34,338 bases of DNA from Bacillus sp. HF117_J1_D (GTDB taxonomy: Bacteria; Bacillota; Bacilli; Bacillales; Bacillaceae_C). Both the position numbers and the translations under genes were made by a program. Under the pieces are notes generated by a model that had not been told where the DNA came from, searched no databases, and saw only the letters and a program-made list of their open reading frames with translations. Each line of letters begins with the position of its first letter. Positions within the stretch are counted from its first letter, which is position 1. The stretch lies in NCBI GenBank assembly GCA_009928435.1, contig JAABNQ010000037.1, forward strand, positions 749-35,086. The letters are read 5' to 3'. Below, piece by piece: positions 30,744 to 34,338 of this stretch.

Positions 30744-30773
30744 TAAAAAAACTGCCGCATCCTAACGGCAGTT
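30744..30773 (-). terminator. Terminator of the two-component system operon
   Basis: On the minus strand AACTGCCGTTAGG and the pairing GCGGCAGTT form a tight hairpin followed by TTTTTTACTG. It begins at the kinase stop codon. Confidence 0.88.
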
Positions 30774-32178
30774 AAACAGTTTTTGGCAGGCTGATCCGAA
30801 ATGTCGTTCCTAGCGACGTGCTTTCGATCAGGTCTAGATCTCCACTCATTGCCTGAGCCATCATTTTGCTGTAAGGCAATCCAAGCCCCAGACCACCGAC
30901 CTTATATTTTTTCTCATGACCTCGATAAAACCTTTCAAAAATAAGTGACTGTTCCTTCTCAGATATTCCCGTCCCTGTATCTTCAATATCAATCATAAGT
31001 TCATTCTGGGACTCTGTGATATTCACCTTAATTTTCCCCGGAAGGGCAATCGCCTGCCGTGCGTTATTCAAAAGATTTGTCAAGATTTGCTGCAGCCGAA
31101 CAGCATCCACCCATACCCCAGCATCATCTCGGAGAGGCTTAACTTCAACAGTAAGTCCTTCAACCGCCTGCCCTGCCTCCCACTGGTAGATGGAATCTTT
31201 AACGAGCTCGTTGATAGAGTGCTTCTCCATTGTTAATGGAACAGCATTAGCTGCAAATGAATTGAAAGCAAGTAAATCCTCTACCATCGTTCTCATTTTG
31301 GCTGTTTCTTTTAAAGATATCTTCAAAAACTCTCTGGCTTCTTCCCCGCTTACCACATCATCATCAATAGCCTGTAAAAGGCCCGTAATAGAAGTAATCG
31401 GCGTCTTTAATTCGTGAGTAACTCCTGCTAGTAATTCCGTACGAAGGGATTCGAGCTTTTGCAGTTGCTGCGACATTTCTTTAAAGGAACGGATCAATTC
31501 ATCGACTTCTTCTGCCTTTGCGTCATTTGGGAGGTCCACTTGATAATTCCCTTTCCTCACTTGTTCAGCAGCTTTTGATACTTTCTTAATCGGTTTGGAT
31601 AACTTCCTTGATAAAATATAAACCGCTGCCCAGCCTATAAGAGCTAGACTGACAATCATAATAGTGAGCTGCTGATATTCCTGATTCACCTTTGACAGGT
31701 TTGCTTCCGTTTCTGTGATGACAACCCAGCCAAGCCTCATAGATTCAAACTCAATTGGCTTTTTTACTACATAGAACGGCGCATACCCTTTTTCCGAAAG
31801 CTTGGTCACTGCTTTTGGGCTATCTAGCAAGGAGGCATCAAACTGTTTTAAAGAGCTCTGTTGGCGGTTACTAGCTAGGATAGTACCTGCTGGATCAGCA
31901 ACATATATAGTAGGATCGCTCTCCATATTCAACAAGCGCCCACGTTCCGTGAATAAACCGGGAATTTCATTCAATGGAGGAATAACTGGTTCCTCGTTGG
32001 TCACCAACCGGTTTGCGGTCTCTTCAGCCATAAATTCCAGCATATGGAGCCGATTTTCCAATGTCGTATGTCGAATCCATAAAGCTGAAATGACTGCCAT
32101 TATCACTAACCCGATTAAAATCGTAAGTAAATACCGTGTTGTCCAATACCGCTGCAGCGATATTTTCCTCTTACTCAT
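30772..32178 (-). CDS. Sensor histidine kinase with extracytoplasmic sensor domain
   Basis: Protein of 468 aa. Two membrane helices (about 16-36 and 171-190) enclose a roughly 135-residue extracytoplasmic domain (with PTIYVADPAGTILASNRQ, a PAS/Cache-like pattern). HAMP domain 191-243 follows, then the H-box GVTHELKTPITSITG with His255, N-box QQILTNLLNNARQA, and ATPase motifs DTGTGI and GGLGLGLPYSKMMAQ. Start 32178 (MSKRKISLQ) gives an 8-bp overlap with the response regulator stop; a longer frame to 32229 runs inside the regulator gene. Together with the regulator it probably senses envelope stress, judging by the shared operator at htrA. Confidence 0.9.
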   Translation of the reverse strand: MSKRKISLQRYWTTRYLLTILIGLVIMAVISALWIRHTTLENRLHMLEFMAEETANRLVTNEEPVIPPLNEIPGLFTERGRLLNMESDPTIYVADPAGTILASNRQQSSLKQFDASLLDSPKAVTKLSEKGYAPFYVVKKPIEFESMRLGWVVITETEANLSKVNQEYQQLTIMIVSLALIGWAAVYILSRKLSKPIKKVSKAAEQVRKGNYQVDLPNDAKAEEVDELIRSFKEMSQQLQKLESLRTELLAGVTHELKTPITSITGLLQAIDDDVVSGEEAREFLKISLKETAKMRTMVEDLLAFNSFAANAVPLTMEKHSINELVKDSIYQWEAGQAVEGLTVEVKPLRDDAGVWVDAVRLQQILTNLLNNARQAIALPGKIKVNITESQNELMIDIEDTGTGISEKEQSLIFERFYRGHEKKYKVGGLGLGLPYSKMMAQAMSGDLDLIESTSLGTTFRISLPKTV

Positions 32179-32851
32179 GCTGGACACTGAGTTGATACCC
32201 CAATCCCCGGAGTGTCCGGATTTTTCCATCTTTTGCAGGCCACCCTTTCAGAGACTTTCTCAGCCTCTTAATCGACAAATCCACTGCACGGTCGCTTCCT
32301 TCATAATCCCATCCCCAAATTTTTTCAATGAGCTGATCTCTCGTGAATGTTTGATTTGGATGCTCAGCAAGAAAGAGCAACAGCGATAAGTCGCGTGGGG
32401 TCAAGTGGACTTCTTCACCATTCAATATTACACGATGGCCTTGAAAATCGATTTCTAATCCTCCGTACTGTTTGATAGAAGTGTCCTTTTTCTCAGACCT
32501 GCGCAAAACAGCTTTAACTCTTGCAACAACCTCCTCTCCCACAAACGGTTTGGAAATATAATCATCGGCACCTTTATTTAAACCATCGAGCCTATAATTC
32601 ACTTCTCCGAGAGCTGTCAACATAATAACGGGACAATCACTTTTCCGCCTGATTTCCTGTAAAACTTCCCAACCGCTCAAGCCAGGAAGCATGACATCAA
32701 GCAATACTAATGCAGGCTTAACTACCTCAAATTGCTTCAACGCGTCCGTTCCACTTGCAACAGATTCAGTTTGAAAACCTGCTTTTCTTAAATAAACCTT
32801 CAACACTTGGTTGATGGGATACTCATCTTCGACGATTAAAATTGTGGTCAT
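32171..32851 (-). CDS. OmpR-family response regulator
   Basis: Protein of 226 aa. Receiver with acidic pocket Glu8/Asp9, phospho-acceptor Asp52 in LVLLDVMLPGLSG, and GADDYISKPFVGEEVVARV with the conserved Lys. The winged-helix effector has LTPRDLSLLLFLAEHPNQTF, IEKIWGWDYEGSDRAVDLSIKR and RTLRGLGYQL. ATG 32851 (MTTILIVED) has AAAGGGTGA 5 nt upstream; a GTG at 32860 lies in that site. The promoter carries the ATGTCAG direct repeat, so autoregulation is likely. Not obviously CssR, YkoG or another named Bacillus regulator. Confidence 0.92.
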   Translation of the reverse strand: MTTILIVEDEYPINQVLKVYLRKAGFQTESVASGTDALKQFEVVKPALVLLDVMLPGLSGWEVLQEIRRKSDCPVIMLTALGEVNYRLDGLNKGADDYISKPFVGEEVVARVKAVLRRSEKKDTSIKQYGGLEIDFQGHRVILNGEEVHLTPRDLSLLLFLAEHPNQTFTRDQLIEKIWGWDYEGSDRAVDLSIKRLRKSLKGWPAKDGKIRTLRGLGYQLSVQHE

Positions 32852-32906
32852 GTTCGTCACCCTTTAAAGAAAAATGCTGCTACTCTATTCACTTTATCAT
32901 GAAAAG

Positions 32907-32924
32907 ATGTCAGTCAGATGTCAA
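32907..32924 (-). promoter_or_regulatory. Direct-repeat operator of the response-regulator operon
   Basis: ATGTCAG (32907-32913) and ATGTCAA (32918-32924) are 11 bp apart. On the coding strand this reads TTGACATCTGACTGACAT, so the upstream half-site doubles as a consensus -35 TTGACA. The site lies 56-73 bp before the start codon. Confidence 0.65.
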
Positions 32925-33000
32925 GTTGTGAAAAGCCTCAAAGCAAGAGTACAGACATTTGACTTTATTCAACCCGGGTTTGAATCCCCCCATAAAGGGG

Positions 33001-33042
33001 AAAAAAGCTGGCCGGACGATCAAATAAAGAGTCCGGTCAGCC
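33001..33042 (-). terminator. Terminator of bmr
   Basis: On the minus strand GGCTGACCGGAC and GTCCGGCCAGC pair with one bulge around a 13-nt loop, followed by TTTTTTCCCC. The stem includes the bmr stop codon. Confidence 0.88.
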
Positions 33043-34197
33043 TTTTAATGTGGCTGGCTTTTTCCAAGCAAGCGAGAGGGCAACCCCAGCCAATAAAAAG
33101 ATGGATGAAAAATAATAAGGATAGTCCAAATCGATATCGAATAGAAAGCCGCCAATGATGGGCCCCAATACATTACCGATACTCGTAAACATCGAGTTCA
33201 TGCCACCTACAAAGCCTTGTTCATTGCCAGCGATTTTTGATAAATAAGATGTGACCGCCGGACGAATCAGATCGAAACCAACAAAGATGATAAAAGTGAC
33301 CAAAAGAATATGATAATACGAGTTTACAGTAGTCATTAAAAACACAAGGACTACCGATAGAATCAGACAATAACGAATTAGACCGATTTCTCCCAGATAT
33401 TTTATTAATCGGTCAAAAAAGATAACTTGGGCAATAGCCCCTATGATGGCTCCACCCGTAATAACAATCGCAATATCCTTTGGAGTAAAAGCGAATTTGT
33501 GATCCACAAATAAAGAAAATAGCGACTCAAATACGGCTAAGCCAAATGATGTGATCAGAATGATCATAAAGGCAAAAAAATACTTCGGTATAAAAATACG
33601 TTTAATGCCTGCTTTTTGCTCCGTCCCTACTTCTTCATGATCCCGTACCGGTTCCCGAAGCGTGATCATGGATAGAACTGCTGCAAATAATGCAAACCCT
33701 GCGGCAGTGAAAAAAGGGACGCGAGATCCAATTTCAGCTAAAAAACCCCCGAGGCCAGGCCCGATGATAAACCCTGTAGAAATGGCAGCTGACATATAGC
33801 CAAGCGCCTTTGGGCGTGTGTCCATTGTCGTGATATCTGCAATGAATGCTGTTACTGCCGGCATCACAAAAGCTGCGCTAATACCACCGAGAAATCGAGA
33901 TACAAATAGGACTTCCACTGTTTTAGCAAGCCCAAATAGTAATTCGGAGAGGCTGAAAATCAACAGACCGTACACAATCATTTTCTTCCGCCCAAACTTA
34001 TCCACCCAGCGCCCAGCAATTGGAGATACAAGAAGCTGCATAATAGCAAACGCTGCAACAAGATTGCCAACAACGGATCCCGATAAGTTTAATTCGTTCA
34101 TGATTGTCGGCAATACAGGAATGACCAAACCGATTCCTAAAAAGGCAATAAAGAGATTGCCCAGCAATATGGTTAACGTCATATTAGACTTATTCAT
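33037..34197 (-). CDS. bmr: Bmr/NorA-type multidrug efflux MFS transporter
   Basis: Protein of 386 aa with twelve membrane helices, almost colinear with B. subtilis Bmr (389 aa). Shared stretches are NLFIAFLGIGLVIPVLPTIM (TM1), GRWVDKFGRKKMIVYGLL (MFS motif A), RFLGGISAAFVMPAVTAFIA, LGYMSAAISTGFIIGPGLGG (motif C of drug/H+ antiporters) and the C-terminal KIAGNEQGFVGGMNSMFTS. It exports hydrophobic cations and fluoroquinolones in exchange for protons. Start 34197 (MNKSNMTLTI) has GGAGGAGAGG 5 nt upstream. The promoter with an 18-bp spacer is described separately; no bmrR gene is visible here. A group II intron ends just upstream. Confidence 0.93.
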   Translation of the reverse strand: MNKSNMTLTILLGNLFIAFLGIGLVIPVLPTIMNELNLSGSVVGNLVAAFAIMQLLVSPIAGRWVDKFGRKKMIVYGLLIFSLSELLFGLAKTVEVLFVSRFLGGISAAFVMPAVTAFIADITTMDTRPKALGYMSAAISTGFIIGPGLGGFLAEIGSRVPFFTAAGFALFAAVLSMITLREPVRDHEEVGTEQKAGIKRIFIPKYFFAFMIILITSFGLAVFESLFSLFVDHKFAFTPKDIAIVITGGAIIGAIAQVIFFDRLIKYLGEIGLIRYCLILSVVLVFLMTTVNSYYHILLVTFIIFVGFDLIRPAVTSYLSKIAGNEQGFVGGMNSMFTSIGNVLGPIIGGFLFDIDLDYPYYFSSIFLLAGVALSLAWKKPATLKG

Positions 34198-34234
34198 CTT
34201 ATCCTCTCCTCCTATGTATGGAGATATATGAAAC

Positions 34235-34264
34235 AATATAATCCGTTAACCTTATCCAAGTCAA
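34235..34264 (-). promoter_or_regulatory. bmr: Promoter of bmr
   Basis: On the minus strand TTGACT (34264-34259) and TATATT (34240-34235) are separated by 18 bp. The start codon is 38 bp downstream of the -10. The long spacer contains an imperfect dyad (TTGACTT ... AGGTTAA), the layout used by MerR-type activators such as BmrR, although the sequence is not the B. subtilis operator. Confidence 0.5.
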
Positions 34265-34285
34265 TATCTTAAAAGCCTGCGCAAA

Positions 34286-34338
34286 ATAGAGTAGGCGCAT
34301 GAATTACTCATGCGCCTCTCACAGATCCGTACGTGCGG
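34286..34338 (-). mobile_element. 3' end of a group II intron (domain V half and domain VI), cut by the window edge
   Basis: Read on the minus strand from the edge: CCGCACGTACGGATC, the 3' half of domain V; linker TGT; then GAG-A-GGCGCATGA, loop GTAAT, TCATGCGCC-TA-CTC, which folds as domain VI with an unpaired A in TA on the 3' side, 7 nt from the end; the intron then ends CTAT, fitting the 3' consensus AY. The predicted 3' splice site follows base 286 of 34286. The rest of the intron, including the AGC triad of domain V and any reverse transcriptase, lies beyond 34338. It is inserted 22 bp upstream of the bmr -35. Confidence 0.75.

Noticed and set aside
29275-32851. Orthologues of CssR, CssS and HtrB
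   Set aside because: The context is similar, but the receiver, sensor domain and H-box regions do not resemble the B. subtilis CssRS sequences I know, so the names were not assigned.

Overview
The window looks like a chromosomal segment of a low-to-moderate GC Firmicute of the family Bacillaceae (Bacillus sensu lato). The evidence is strong AGGAGG-type ribosome sites, frequent GTG/TTG starts, a Spo0E-like sporulation phosphatase, a bacterial nitric oxide synthase, a seven-gene Mrp antiporter operon, a YrhED-like formate dehydrogenase pair, and a Bmr efflux protein very close to that of Bacillus subtilis. No rRNA or tRNA gene was recognised. The left and right edges carry mobile or defence DNA; the middle is ordinary housekeeping and accessory metabolism.

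Layout. 1-1107: a CRISPR array (29-bp repeat) with no cas gene in view. One repeat is split by a 456-bp non-autonomous element with IS21-like ends, and the array abuts the C-terminal remnant of a DDE transposase (1109-1273). 1411-3018: a YtcJ-type amidohydrolase. 3544-9322 (minus): the complete operon mrpABCDEFG. 10045-10743: a stand-alone KdpD-type universal-stress domain protein. 11171-12184: an AI-2E-family exporter. 12483-15162 (minus): a VanRS-like two-component system followed by a VanY-type D,D-carboxypeptidase. 15376-16095: a methyltransferase. 16214-18694: a Rieske oxygenase and an NCS2 nucleobase permease, divergent around PurBox-like sites. 18842-21651: a GNAT acetyltransferase, a Spo0E-like protein, nitric oxide synthase, and a small membrane protein with an HExxH motif. 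21718-25151 (minus): a DUF1641 protein and a large formate-dehydrogenase-like molybdoenzyme, preceded by an intrinsic terminator in its own leader. 25379-27391: a DUF2294 protein, an XRE-cupin regulator and AzlCD. 27647-28996: an AtoE-type fatty acid transporter. 29275-32851 (minus): an HtrA-like protease with a two-component system whose promoter carries the same direct repeat as the htrA promoter. 33037-34197: Bmr. 34286-34338: the 3' end (half of domain V, all of domain VI) of a group II intron that enters from the right edge.

How the parts work together. Several units form small regulated circuits. VanRS-like proteins probably control VanY through ACTTAA repeats. The RR/HK pair at 30772-32851 probably controls itself and HtrA through ATGTCAG repeats spaced 11 bp apart, giving an envelope-stress loop. 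The XRE-cupin protein probably controls AzlCD through a 16-bp palindrome. PurR-like sites suggest the Rieske/NCS2 pair belongs to purine metabolism. A large intergenic repeat family (3140-3470 and 10755-11110, with a related core at 30485-30690) fills the longer gene-free stretches. I see no single wholly new system. The best leads are the insertion inside a CRISPR repeat, the leader terminator of the formate-dehydrogenase gene, the shared HtrA/TCS operator, the Rieske-permease module and the intron end.
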